Assembly: GCA_019188255.1 (NCBI GenBank)
Contig: JAETXT010000003.1
Location: 1,240,001-1,304,000 of the forward strand
Length of the DNA: 64,000 nucleotides
From: Verticillium longisporum
Lineage: Eukaryota > Ascomycota > Sordariomycetes > Glomerellales > Plectosphaerellaceae
Direction: 5' to 3'
Shown here: positions 43,838 through 54,576 of the stretch, in pieces
Position numbering within the stretch: position 1 is the first letter of the stretch
Layout: each line of letters starts with the position of its first letter
Position numbers and translations under genes: made by a program
The notes under the pieces: model-generated
Seen by the model: only the letters and a program-made list of their open reading frames with translations
Databases searched by the model: none
Told to the model about the DNA's origin: nothing

Positions 43838-46250
43838 ATGGCTCATCAATGCTCCACCAAACACGCCCAGAATAGCTCCAACACGGGTTACCTGCCCATT
43901 GAGGACTATGGCATGATCGGAAACATGCACACATGTGCCCTCGTCGGCATGAACGGTTCCGTGGACTTCATGTGCTGGTGGGTGCCGCCGCGGCGCTGCT
44001 CCTACAGATAAAGGCCCAGAATTGACTAGAAGGGTAGGCCTGATTTTGACTCGCCCTCCGTCTTCTGTCGCCTCTTGGATAAGGACAAGGGAGGTCACTT
44101 TAGCATCAGCCCCCCCGCTGAGATGCAATGCACCACCAAGTGAGTCGGGTGTACACTCGAAACAGGCTCAGAACCTCATCTGTGTCCAGGCAGCAGTACC
44201 TACCGTCTTCGAATATTCTCCAGACGAGGTACATCCATGATGAGGGTGTAGTTGATCTCATCGATTTCTTTCCGCGTCCCAAAACTGCCACGGCCATCTT
44301 CAAGGATGTCCGCCATAGCGCCTACCGTGAGACGTACCAGATCCAGGAGGAGCTCAAGAAGTGGCTCATCCGTCGTGTTGAGTGTATCCGAGGAGAACTC
44401 GAGCTGGGTCAGTATGACGTCCCTCGGGCGGTGACCTCCGACTGCTGATGCAGCACCTTAGATGTTGAAATATTTCCGGCCTTCAACTACGCCCAGGAGG
44501 GGCATACGACGACCCTCCTCCAGACGTCCTACAACCCAGGAGCCGAGAGCAGGACGGCCACTTTCCACAGCAAGGACACAAAATTGCAACTCGACGTCAT
44601 TGTCGATCGTGGCGATGTCGAAGCAGGCGCTGCCCCAGGGATATGCTTTCACACGGTGAAGCGAGACGGCATGCCCGGCGAGGGTGTTGTAGCCCGCATC
44701 AAGGTCCACGAGGGCCAAGCCGTCTCCTTTGTGCTCCGAAAGGACATGCCGAACCATGTGACGGACAATGTCACGACGGATGTGCTCGACAAGCAGCAGC
44801 ACGACACACAGTCGTTCTGGTACCAGTGGATCTCGCGGAGCAAGTACAAGGGACGCTGGCGCGAAGTGGTGCAGCGGAGCCTGATGATCCTGAAGATGCT
44901 TACCTATGAGCCGACGGGCGCCATCATTGCAGCTCCGACTTTCTCTGTCCCCGAGGACATTGGCGGTGTCAGGTATGCGCGTTGCTCACCTGTGTGACAC
45001 AAAGGGTCTTCGGAACTGACAGATCGGGCAGGAACTGGGACTACCGATTCTCGTGGGTCCGAGACTCGAGCTTCACTATCTATATTCTGCTGCGCCTAGG
45101 GTATTCAGAGGAAGCCGATGCTTACATGGGTTTCATCAGCGAACGCTTTCTGAAGTCCCGTGGCCCTGAGGGGCTTTGCCCATCATGTTCACCATCCGGG
45201 GTGAGACGGACATTCCCGAGAGCGAGCTCGGTCATCTCGATGGCTACCGCGGTAGCAAACCCGTGCGCATTGGAAACGGTGCGGCCGATCACCAGCAGTT
45301 TGATATCTACGGCGAGCTGATGGATGCCATCTATCTGTACAACAAGTACGGAAAGCCGATCAGCTGGGATCAGTGGTGCGCCGTCAGAGATATGCTTGGT
45401 AGGTGGCCTAGCTGCTAGTCTTATGCATTGGAGCTAACCAGTGCACTCAAGATTTCGTGCTTACGCTCGTCAACTGTACGTAGCGATGCTGTGCCTGCGC
45501 AAAAGCGCCCTGCTAATGTTTCTTCAGTGCCCGACATGTCGATCTGGGAGGTTCGAAACCAAAAGCAGAATTTTGTATACTCCAAAGTCATGCTCTGGGT
45601 AGCCTTTGATCGCGGCATTCGTCTCGCCGAGAAGCGCAACCTGCCCTGCCCGAGCCGCGCCAAGTGGCTCGCGGCACGGGATAATCTGATGGAGGAGATC
45701 ATGGACAAGGGTGCGTTCTTTCACAGGACTGACGACTCGAGACGTGCAGAAAGCTGACCCAGACAACCAGGCTACAACAAGGAGATGAAGAGTTTTGTGC
45801 AGAGCTACGAGAACAACAGGATGATCGACTCGTCCATCCTGATCGCGCCGCTTGTCTTCTTCATCGCCCCCAACGACCCGCGCTTCCTCAGCACGATGGA
45901 TCGCATCCTCATGCCCCCGAGAAGGGCGGCCTCACGAGCGCCGGCCTCGTCTACCGCTACGACACGGAACTCTCCGAGGACGGCGTCGGCGGCCGCGAGG
46001 GGCCTTCAGCATGTGCACCTTTTGGCTCGTCGAGGCCATGACGCGCGCCAGCGTCTACGAGCCGCGCTACCTGCCGCGGGCCGTCAACATATTTGAGAAT
46101 GCCCTGAGCTTCTCGAACCACCTCAGCATGTTCTCCGAGGAGATTGCCCGCTCGGGTGAGCAGCTGGGCAACACGCCGCAGGCGTTCAGCCACCTGGCGC
46201 TCATCAGCGCCGCGTTCAACCTGGACCGCGCGGCCGAGGCGAGGCGATAG
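43838..46250 (+). CDS. GH15 family glycoside hydrolase (trehalase/glucoamylase-like), three frameshifts
   Basis: Eight exons: 43838-43977, 44038-44139, 44190-44407, 44462-44972, 45032-45398, 45452-45475, 45528-45710 and 45771-46250, with introns of 50-60 nt. The N-terminus [20 protein letters not shown] then [19 protein letters not shown], plus [15 protein letters not shown] and [16 protein letters not shown], are hallmarks of the microbial trehalase-like GH15 group. No signal peptide is seen, so it is probably intracellular. Substrate may be trehalose or an alpha-glucan; this is not decidable here. Three one-base losses interrupt the frame: at 45171-45173 (G run, expected [15 protein letters not shown]), at 45914-45918 (C run, expected [17 protein letters not shown]) and at 45999-46002 (G run, expected [15 protein letters not shown]). 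Corrected length is about 675 residues. Either sequence errors or decay explain the breaks; the undamaged splice sites favour errors. Confidence 0.85.
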
Positions 46251-46599
46251 GTGCCGAGTGTTCCTGCAGCGAGGCTATTTAGGACCACAGGTTGAAACAC
46301 GTTTGTTACTCTCCAACCATAGTAGTCAGATGGCGCCTCGTTGATGCTCTTGAATTAAACGATGCTCAAGTAGTGCCGGGTTCCCTCTGCCACTGACCAT
46401 GTGCCTGCCCGCGAGGTGTTGCAATGCCTGCGCCGCATGGTGAGACGCGCGCCTGCCGACCTCTTTTTGATTTTCCCAAGTCCGAAACGCCTACGCTATG
46501 CTTCTCCATCCCCCTAATCGATGAAGTGTGAAAGCCGCATGCCCCCAAAACAACCAATGCCTCATTTGGGACGAGAACGGAGCTAGTTCGTCACGTCCC
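46251..46599. other. Convergent 3' flanks
   Basis: This gap lies between the ends of the GH15 gene (plus) and the TAF3-like gene (minus). No gene seen. Confidence 0.5.
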
Positions 46600-47560
46600 C
46601 TAGGAGAGATCCATGCCGTCGCCCTCGTCACCGAGCCGGTCGCCGACGGAACTCAGCCCGGAGCTCGGCGGCCTAGACCCTCCGGACGGCGTCGGCGAGC
46701 CGGGCGGCGAGGGCCCGCGCATCATGTCCATCCAGCCGGGGATGCTCGACAGGTCGCCCCCCTCGACGAGGACGTCGCTGGCGTGCTCGTTTCCGCGGCC
46801 GAGGATCGTGTCGTGGAACTTGCTGTCCTCGGCCGACTTGCTGTGGCGAGACATGAGTGCTGGGCGCGCGGGCGGTTAGCGTGACTACGAAGCACGGCGC
46901 GTGGGAGCACACGGGAAAAAAGAAGAAGAAGAAGAAAAGAGGAAGGGACGGGAGCCGAGAGAAAGGAAAGGGAGAGCTCACCGTGGAGGTAATCCCCCGC
47001 AGGCACGTCCCCGTCCTGCGCAGCATTGCCCGTGCCGACGACGCCCTCGCCGATGCCGTCGACGACCATGTCCCGAATGGCGCGGCACCGCGCGCCGGCG
47101 AACCAGGCGACAAACTCGTCGACGCCGCGCGTGTCGTCGTCGCCGCGGCAGGCGCGGTAGGCGGCAGCAGAGGCGGAGGCGGAGGACGAGGAGGAGGACG
47201 AGGTGGCGGTGGTGGTGTTGGTGGACGAGGTCTTGTCCTCGGGTGGAGCTCCGGACGGCGCGGTGGCGGGGCGGCCGCCGTCGTCGGGCTCGACGAAGCG
47301 CTCGACGACGCCTAGGGCGCCGACGTCCTCGAGGGCCATGCGCACGTCGGCGGCGCGCAGGGGTGCTCGTCGGCGGGGTCGTGGTGGGGGTTGTTGTCGA
47401 GGGCGCGGGCGGCCGTGTGGCGGCAGAGCGTGAGGAGGTAACGGGCGGCGAGCTCGGTGAGGAGGACGGCGGGGCGGGTCGCGTGGTAGCCTGTCGCGCG
47501 CAGGATCTGGAGGATGCAGGGACGGAGGAGGGCGTGGAAGAGGGGTGTCGGGGGGGCCAT
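46600..47560 (-). CDS. Bromodomain-associated histone-fold protein (TAF3-like TFIID subunit), one frameshift
   Basis: Exons 46982-47560 and 46600-46859 with a 122-nt intron (junction G|CA, giving LHGALMSRHSKS). The N-terminus FHALLRPCILQILRATGYHA, then TELAARYLLTLCRHTAARA, is a Bromo_TP histone fold as in TAF3/Taf47. After the frame break it continues LRAADVRMALEDVGAL and GVDEFVAWFAG. The break is in a four-C run at about 47364-47367. One more C gives DEHPLRAADV and a protein of about 279 residues. The C-terminal exon has EDSKFHDTILGRGNE, GGDLSSIPGWMDMM and a Pro/Ser tail. TAF3 pairs with TAF10 in TFIID (family knowledge). A PHD finger, present in animal TAF3, is absent, as in other fungi. 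A TAF8-type subunit is the main alternative. Confidence 0.78.
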
Positions 47561-48083
47561 GGTGGCCGGCGGTCTCGTGGCGATGTGCTGCTCTTCGTGT
47601 TGCTCGCGGCGTTGGGGATTCGATGAATGGAGAGGGGTGCGGTCGCGAGTTTCAAACCGTGGGTGTGATGGTGTCGGTGGGAAGGTCTAGATGGCTTCGT
47701 TGTCGAGGTTCGAGTTCGAGGTTCGAGTTCGGGGTTCGAGACAGAAGGGGAGACTTCCTTGGTCGAGAATCGGCTGTATGGTCTGTCACCAGCTGGGAAG
47801 GCGCGTTGCGGCGCAGAGCATGATGTTTCGGTAGTCGCGAATCGCAATTGGAGCTCTGGACCCAAGATTGGGCTGGCACAAGATTTCCCACGTGCCTAGT
47901 GTCGGTCTCGTTGGTGAAGCGGTGCAACAGAGGAGGATCAGCTTTGCGAGCTTCAGCGAGGCACGGCCTAACAGACGTTGGAGGTTACCGTGCTCACGTA
48001 CTATTCGCACATATCTACACTGTACCAAGGTGCTGGCCGTCCCATCATGACCATGTCGACTGCACCCCATGACATGCTGTCCA

Positions 48084-48180
48084 CATGCAGTCGGCATGCA
48101 GTATATGCAGTAGACATGCAGTATATGCAGTATATGCAGTAGACATGCAGTCGGTATACAGTAGATATGCAGTAGACATG
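48084..48180. repeat. ATGCAGTA-type minisatellite
   Basis: About ten degenerate units of 8-15 nt built on ATGCAGTA, ATGCAGTAGAC and ATGCAGTCGGT. They lie in the 3' flank of the Dpp5-like gene. Confidence 0.85.
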
Positions 48181-48361
48181 TCATCTCGAATCGAGTCACT
48201 GTTCCCTTGATCCAAGTGGTAAGTCTGAATCTCAAATGAACTCGTACAAGTAAATGAACAAATCGACGGCGCGAAATCCAACATATACTCCGTGATAGAC
48301 CTTCCTGTTATAACCACAGCAGCCCCCTTTGTCCGTAGCCTGTCTCGAAGAACCCGCAGCG

Positions 48362-48391
48362 CCTAGGTCCTAGGTCCTAGGTCCTAGGTCT
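48362..48391. repeat. CCTAGGT tandem repeat, four copies
   Basis: Four contiguous CCTAGGT units. Each is nearly palindromic, which makes this a tandem version of the dispersed repeat family. Confidence 0.85.
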
Positions 48392-48432
48392 CTTGGTCTT
48401 AGGCCAAGGAGGAGACACGCAACATGCCTGCT

Positions 48433-50765
48433 TTACTTGCTTACACCAGAATACTTGTTGATCCAACCAAGAACCTCCTTGTGCCACACCAACGAATTCT
48501 CCGGTTTGAGAACCCACTACCCAGAGTCAGCGACATCCTACAACATGGCCTAGCCAGACAATGCACTTACATGGTTCTCGTCGGGGAACATGAGGAACCG
48601 GCTTGGCACCCCCCGCGCCTGCAGTACGTTGAACATGGCGAGGCCCTCCGAGATGGGCAGCCGATAGTCGAGCTCATTGTGGATGACCAGCTGTGGCGTC
48701 GACCAGTTGGCCAGCTTCGTCGCCGGGTCCCACTTCTCATATGTCGCCCGGTTCTCCCAGATCGGGCCCCCAAAGTCGTGCAGCGGGAAGAAGAGCTCCT
48801 CCGTCGACCACTGGTTGAGCGTCGAAAAGACACCGTCGTGACACACGAGCGCCTTGAACTTGCGTCCGAGCTCGTTGCCCTGGATCCAGTCTGGACGCGT
48901 ATCAGCAAAGGTTGTCGCTCATCCGCACGAGGGTGTGCGCTCACTGATCATGTAGCCGCCGTAAGAAGCACCCAGCGCCACGGCCCGGTCAATATCGACA
49001 TAATCGAGCTTCTTCTCAATGTGCTCAAAACACTTGACCAGATCTACATAGGGGAGACCACCCCACTGGCTCTGGATCGCATCTGTGTGGTTTTGCCCGT
49101 AGCCCGTGCTGCCCACGGGGTTGGGCATGACGGCAATGTAGCCCTGCTCGGCGAATATGGCCGGATTCCAACGCGTGCTCCAATTGTCGTTCCACGCCCC
49201 CTGTGGTCCGCCGTGGATGAGGAACGCCAGAGGGTACTTCTTCTTCTCATCAAAATCGGACGGCTTGACAACGAGCGCCTGCACATCGTAGCCCTCGGCA
49301 CCCTTGAACCAGAAGTTCTCCAGCTGCTTCTCCGACAGGCCGAATGTCTTGCCGTGCTTGGAGCTCGAGGACACGTAATCCAGCTTCTTGCTGGACGGGT
49401 CCAGCACGGAGAAGAGCGAGCTCTCAATTTGCGAGTTGGAGCTGACGAGGAGCTTACCACTGCCGGGAAGGAGTCGGGCCTCGATGATGGACCCCTTCTC
49501 AAAGATAGACTCGGGCTCTTCTACGGCCTTTTCCGGGCAAGACGGCAGCTTCCACAGCCTGACGCGCCCGTGCCTCTCGGCCGCAACGTAAAGCTCCTTA
49601 TCGTCTTTGCTCCAGGTGATCCACTCAGGGCGTGCATCCCAGCCGCCAACCTCGTCCTTCGTCACGTAGAACTCCTGTACACCGGTGAGTTCGGTGATAT
49701 CGGGGATCAGGAGCAGACGCGGCTTGTCAGACTCGTACTGCTTGCTCTTCATCTTGGTGAAGGCGACTCGCTTGCCGTCGTGAGAGAAGACGGGCGCAGC
49801 TGCGTAGCCTTGGAGGTTGCCCGTCTTGACCTCCTGAGGCGGAGCAGGCTTCTCCTCGGTGAACGTCTTGAGCGGTATGAAGTAGAGATTCGTCTTGGTG
49901 TAGATGGCAGGTGATACGTCGGGGTCCCGCGACACGAAGATGAGACCAGACCGGCCAATGTCAAAGTCGGCCGTGCCTCCGAAGGGCGGGACGGGACATT
50001 CGAGCTTGGTGCCATTGAGAGCATTGACCAAGCCGGGCCCCTGAAGCTCATAGGAGCTGCCCTTCTTCTTGAGCAGGCCGTACCACAGAGAGTTCCTGTT
50101 CTCCGTCTGCCACGCATCCCAGTGACGGGCGTACAAGGTGGAGTATGCCTTGGCAGAAGACAGAGCCTTGGTCTCAGCCGAGGGGCGGTACATGGCGCCG
50201 GAAAGAGTCGTCGGGGCGGAACAGACAATGGCAACCTCTTCATCTGAAATGCGGTAGGCTTTGAGGTTGGATAGGCTGCCGTCAAAGTTGCGAATCTCTT
50301 GGACTCTGAATGCGAGGTTAGTGAATGGCCTTTGACTCACAAATGTTTCCTTACACTTGTGGGAGGCCGGAGTGTCCGAGCATCAAGCTCGTGGACCCCT
50401 TGTCGCCGCTCTTGAAGAAGAGAATGTCCTTGTCGCTGATCCACGTCGGCTCGCTGTACGAGCCATCCTCGTACAACAGTGTCGAATGGCCGCTGTGGAC
50501 ATCAATGACGCGAATCTGGCTCGTCTTGCTGTGGGTTTGGAAAGAGTAGGAAGACACCTGAGAACACAGTGAGCATTGACACGCAGGTCGGAGCTCCGGG
50601 CCATGTGCTCACGGTGTACAAGGCTTTGTTGCCTGAGGGGTTGGGCACGGCGGAGGACCGCCTCGGCGCCGAGAGAAGCACCTCGGGGGTGAATTTGCTG
50701 GCCTGTATAGTCATCATGGAGGAGAGCGCGAGAAGCTGAAGGCAGAGCCACGGTGGTACTAGCAT
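48433..50765 (-). CDS. dpp5: Secreted dipeptidyl-peptidase V (Dpp5), S9C prolyl oligopeptidase family
   Basis: Five exons: 50613-50765, 50355-50557, 48945-50305, 48571-48890 and 48433-48516. All phases agree and give 706 residues, close to known fungal Dpp5. A signal peptide (MLVPPWLCLQLLALSSMMTIQA) precedes SKFTPEVLLSAPRRSSAVPN. A beta-propeller region follows, then the alpha/beta-hydrolase domain: FLIHGGPQGAWNDNWSTRWN, the nucleophile in GASYGGYMINW, Asp in HNELDYRLP and His in FPDENHWVLKPEN. The enzyme releases dipeptides from peptides outside the cell and supports protein use as a nitrogen source; homologues are known fungal antigens. An in-frame upstream Met exists (50792) but would spoil the signal peptide. 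No frame problems are seen. Confidence 0.95.
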
Positions 50766-51759
50766 CTTGTCAGCCTTGCCGTTGTGAATCAAGGTGAGCG
50801 GTTTCTGTTTGCTTTGATTGCAAAGCTCTGGAACCCCTCGAATGGGAGGTCACTTACAGATGATGATAATGGACTGAGCCCCTCGCTTTCAGGTAATGCA
50901 GTGCAGCCCACTCAATTGGTGATCGACTGATTCAGCGTAACGTAGGATGCCGTCGCAACCGTGACAGGATGAAAGCAGAAGGTGACGTGATGGAGAGGGA
51001 GCTCCTCAGCTTGTATAGGAAGTGGGGGTTAGATGTGAGGCTCACCTCACCGACTCACGCGTGTGACAGATCTAGGCTCGTGGCCAGTCATCCGTTGCTT
51101 GCTTGCTTGCGGGGTCAGGGATGCACACCTCTGTGGCCTGATCAGGAGCTACCCCGCATGTCGCTTGCTGGGAGCTTCCAGCGGGAACGAAGGAAGGCGG
51201 GGGCGCTGAAGCTTGGTGGTGGCTGCTGCCGCAGTACGTCTGCAGCATGCAGCTAGCGCCGATCCCGGCTTGGCTCACATCGGCATGTCAGTCGTGCTTG
51301 CCAACGGCATGTCAGTCGTGCTTGCCAACGGCACCAGGCACCTTGCCTATATCTTGCCGTCCGTCATGTTGGCCAATGGCTTTCCAGGCTGTCGATTCCA
51401 AAGTCGAGGTGGAATATGATGGGCACACAAGACCTTGCACAATTGGTGAGTGAACCCGCTATCAACCGAATATATCTTCGCAGAGCATGTTCCGCGTAGG
51501 CACCTAGATAAAGCGCGACACTGAGCTCCTGCATGGGGCATCAAGGGACCAACATTGCGAGTTACACAGAAAGAACTCCAGCCACAACTTGATTGTGAGT
51601 TTCGTTCTTTGACCAGGTGCACCTATATGCACGTTGGTCAAACCGCTCTTTATTGACCCAGCACATGCCCCTCTGTGTACACACATGGTTCGAATTCAAG
51701 AGAGCATTCATGAATGTACATTAACCATTATTCTATACTATATTCTATGTACGACGCGT
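50766..51759. other. Intergenic region upstream of dpp5
   Basis: Promoter of dpp5, then 3' flank of the Cys-rich protein gene. A 24-nt direct repeat is annotated at 51282-51329. No gene seen. Confidence 0.5.
51282..51329. repeat. Direct repeat, 24-nt unit, two exact copies
   Basis: The unit GGCATGTCAGTCGTGCTTGC plus CAAC occurs twice in tandem, with a third start (GGCA) following. Confidence 0.85.
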
Positions 51760-52290
51760 CTAGAGAAGGGCAGCGAAAAGTCCGGCAACGGCCACAAGGC
51801 CCACTGCGTTGCGCTCGGCACCGTTGGTACCGATGGGAGGCCCCGGCAAGGTGGTGTTGGCTGCCGGCTGCCGGGTGATGGTTGTTTGCGTTTGCGTAGG
51901 GCAGGAGCCTGGGTCCGCCGGGTTGCAGGCCCCGGGGATTTCTGTCGAGGTAGGCTCAGGGCAGGAGCCCGGGTGGGCAGGGTTGCAACCGCTGGGAATG
52001 CCAGTCGGCGTGGGTTCGGGGCAAGAGCCGGGATGAGCAGGGTTGCAGCCGCCGGGGATGGAGGTCGGCGTCGGATCGAGGGACGCGATGGCGATGGCGC
52101 AGTACTCGCGGTTGCGGGCGTTGTCTTCACCCACACAGGCCGTCAGGGCGCACGAGCACGCAATCTCGGGGGTGCCGTCGGAGATGCAGGTTTTGTAGGC
52201 TGTCTGGCAGTCGTCATCCCGAGCGTCGAAGAGAATGGCCGACGTGAAGCTGGCAAGCGCCAGCGCGACAACGAGGTTCTTGGCGAACAT
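51760..52290 (-). CDS. Small Cys-rich GPI-type surface protein with three internal repeats
   Basis: A single exon of 176 residues. Residues 1-18 (MFAKNLVVALALASFTSA) are a signal peptide. A Cys domain follows (DDDCQTAYKTCISDG, then IACSCALTACVGED and YCAIA), with six Cys in about 40 residues. Next come three tandem units of about 21 residues of the type GGCNPAHPGSCPEPTPT, each with two Cys, and a Thr/Gln-rich linker. The C-terminus is ERNAVGLVAVAGLFAALL, a GPI-signal type tail. It resembles CFEM-containing wall proteins in outline but does not show the eight-Cys CFEM spacing. Function is unknown; it may be a surface or effector-like protein. Confidence 0.75.
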   Translation of the reverse strand: MFAKNLVVALALASFTSAILFDARDDDCQTAYKTCISDGTPEIACSCALTACVGEDNARNREYCAIAIASLDPTPTSIPGGCNPAHPGSCPEPTPTGIPSGCNPAHPGSCPEPTSTEIPGACNPADPGSCPTQTQTTITRQPAANTTLPGPPIGTNGAERNAVGLVAVAGLFAALL

Positions 52291-54576
52291 GACGAGAAAG
52301 GGAAATGTGCAAGTGGTCGGTGGAGAACGAATGTGAAAGGTTGTTGGGTTGACTTATGGGAAAACGCTGTTGAATGATGGAGCAATAGGAGTCACGCTTC
52401 AGAGCGAACTTTAAGAATGTTCTTATATATAGTATACAGAATAAACTTACTGCCGTCCCCACGCAGAGACCTTGACTCGTGAGCTCGTTCTGCCCGGTCT
52501 GTTCGATTTCCATTTTTGGCTTTCTCGTGTCGGTCCCTCCCAGGGGCTAGTGCTACGCTGGGGCGATCTCGTATCGAACCACTTTGCCTGGCTATACTAC
52601 ACACAGGTGCCAATACCGAAGTACCGGCCAGCCTGGGTGCGTCATGTACAGCACCTAGGTAGGTAGGGTACACGCCCGTCTACATGCCCACTTGCTGCGT
52701 GCTGTTGTGAGTCAAACCTTGTTCGGCAAACCCGTCATGGAGGCCTTTTTTGATGCAAAGGACTTTGTCTCGAAGCCCAGGCAGTCCAGGAAGTGAATCA
52801 ATGCTTTCAATGTGCGAGAACGTTTAACACTGCCCTTAAGTTCGAAGTAACACCTCGGAGTTCTGTCCTTGTCTGGAACAGGCACGGCAGTACTAGTTCA
52901 GGGGCCAAACGTCAGGTTGAAGTCAGAACTTGCTGTTCCGTATTTCAACTGGAAGCTGGTCATCATCATTCGCGCATGGGAACATCGAATTAGGACCTGG
53001 ACCAGGGGCGATACTGGAACCCGATGGAACTTGGCTGTGCAGATCGTACTTCCTTCTACCCTGCCAGAACACCGTCATGAGTGTGTACTGTATACAGTAG
53101 TGACGGCGACGCAGTACTGAACTTTGCCTGCAAGCTGGGCCGTCACTCCCACTTCCCCGGCAGTTCCCTTGAAGACAGAAGAAAGCTTGAGAATTCAGGC
53201 ACTGCTAGACCGGAATATAAGCGTTGACCAAACCCAGAATTCGACTAGTTCAGTGCATGGCTCTTGAACAACACGTGGTTGTGCGACTGCTATGCGCAGC
53301 ACATGAGCCGATTCCTGTCGGCAGCTCATTGTGATGTGTTGTTCTCTGGCTGAATCTGCCGCTTCGTAAGTATACCAGGTGCAGACCCTACCGAAGCCGG
53401 ATAGGGGCCTGTTCTTGTTCTAGGTTCTGATGGCAAAGGTGCCCCCTGCACGATGGCCCGACAGTGGAGTCGCGTCCGGGAGTGCGGCATCGTGACATGG
53501 CCAGTGATCCAACCCAGTCCATTCTCTTCGTCTAAGAAGAGGTCAGAAAGACCAGCTTGACGTCATGTACCGAGCCATTGATACTGACCGATCGTCAGTG
53601 GGTATTCGGCTTGCCATGTTGTTACGCCAGAGCATCCGCGTGTCAATCAGCTCCTGATGCCGATCCCAGATGATCATGCCTATCAATGGCTCGTGAAGCT
53701 GCAGAGAGTACTTTTCGAGGGTTACTTCAGGACCCGGGCGTCCCGAGAAGCTTTGTTGTCGATTGGTATTGTGTTATGTGGAGAGCACGTTGGGCAATTT
53801 TGGTTGGATTGAATGCACACACAGCCCAGACTATCACAACACGGGGGCATTGGATTGCGTAATTCACTTGGCCCAAGTTGAACTGCGGCGAGGACAAGTC
53901 GAGTGACAGACAACACAGACGCGACCTCTCAACACCGAGGAGGTAGGAGACTGACATTGATTCTTTGCACGTGGTGGACTAACAGCAAGCTTACTAGCCT
54001 CTTGATACCATACCTTGGCTGATGCGCCTCGAGGTTAGAGCATGAGGTGGGGAGCTCTCGCATGAAATGTATGCCGAACAATTGGGTCTCTTCAATGACA
54101 ATAGGCCCAACAAATGAGGCTGAACCTTCTATCAAGACGTCGATTCTCGTAAATTACTATCGGGCTGAGAAGGCCGTACACTATATACCAGGCCTGTCCT
54201 GATCAAGCTCTGGCTCTGGACCTGAACAAACTCCGTCCACCCCCTAGTCCTTCCGAAGAAGATTGTGGTACATCGACAAGTGCAAAGATCCTTTTCCTGA
54301 AACTGACCACCGAGAAATTCTGCCGACGCAACATGGTCACTGTGACCTTACCAAGCATGTCGATTAGCGGGCAAGCTCACACAACGACAACGAACGGGAC
54401 TTGGTGTTCATCCAGCAAGACACTGCCTGTAAATTCTACCCGGGTATCGAAAATCATGATGCCAAACGCCGCTCCCAAGTCCCAAACCCCTGCTCCTGCT
54501 GCCTGCCCATTTCTCTTGTTTTGGACTCATCGACCATCAACCTTGAAACGCCATCCTCCCAGCATCAACAACAACT
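52291..54576. other. Gene-poor region
   Basis: About 2.3 kb without a supported gene. The left end carries the promoter of the Cys-rich protein gene. A CCTAGGTA-type repeat lies at 52651-52672. Lower GC and frequent stops in all frames. Confidence 0.5.
52423..52430 (-). promoter_or_regulatory. TATA-like element of the Cys-rich protein gene
   Basis: Reads ATATATAA on the minus strand, about 135 nt before the start codon at 52290. Confidence 0.4.

Larger units (their letters stand above)
47561..48432. other. Intergenic region with minisatellite
   Basis: Promoter of the TAF3-like gene on the left and the 3' end of the Dpp5-like gene on the right. A TTCGAGGTTCGAG-type direct repeat is at 47698-47740. 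Two further repeats are annotated separately. No gene seen. Confidence 0.5.

Noticed and set aside
19694..47367. Programmed -1 ribosomal frameshifting as the explanation of the nine frame breaks
   Set aside because: The sites share no slippery heptamer or downstream structure and occur in unrelated housekeeping genes; missing bases in the sequence are simpler.
48084..48180. Possible CRISPR-like array
   Set aside because: Units are short, contiguous and degenerate without spacers, and the genome is fungal; it is a minisatellite.
48424..49914. A 496-codon plus-strand ORF opposite dpp5
   Set aside because: It is antisense to a well-supported five-exon peptidase gene and exists because of GC-biased codons. 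It has no domain features.
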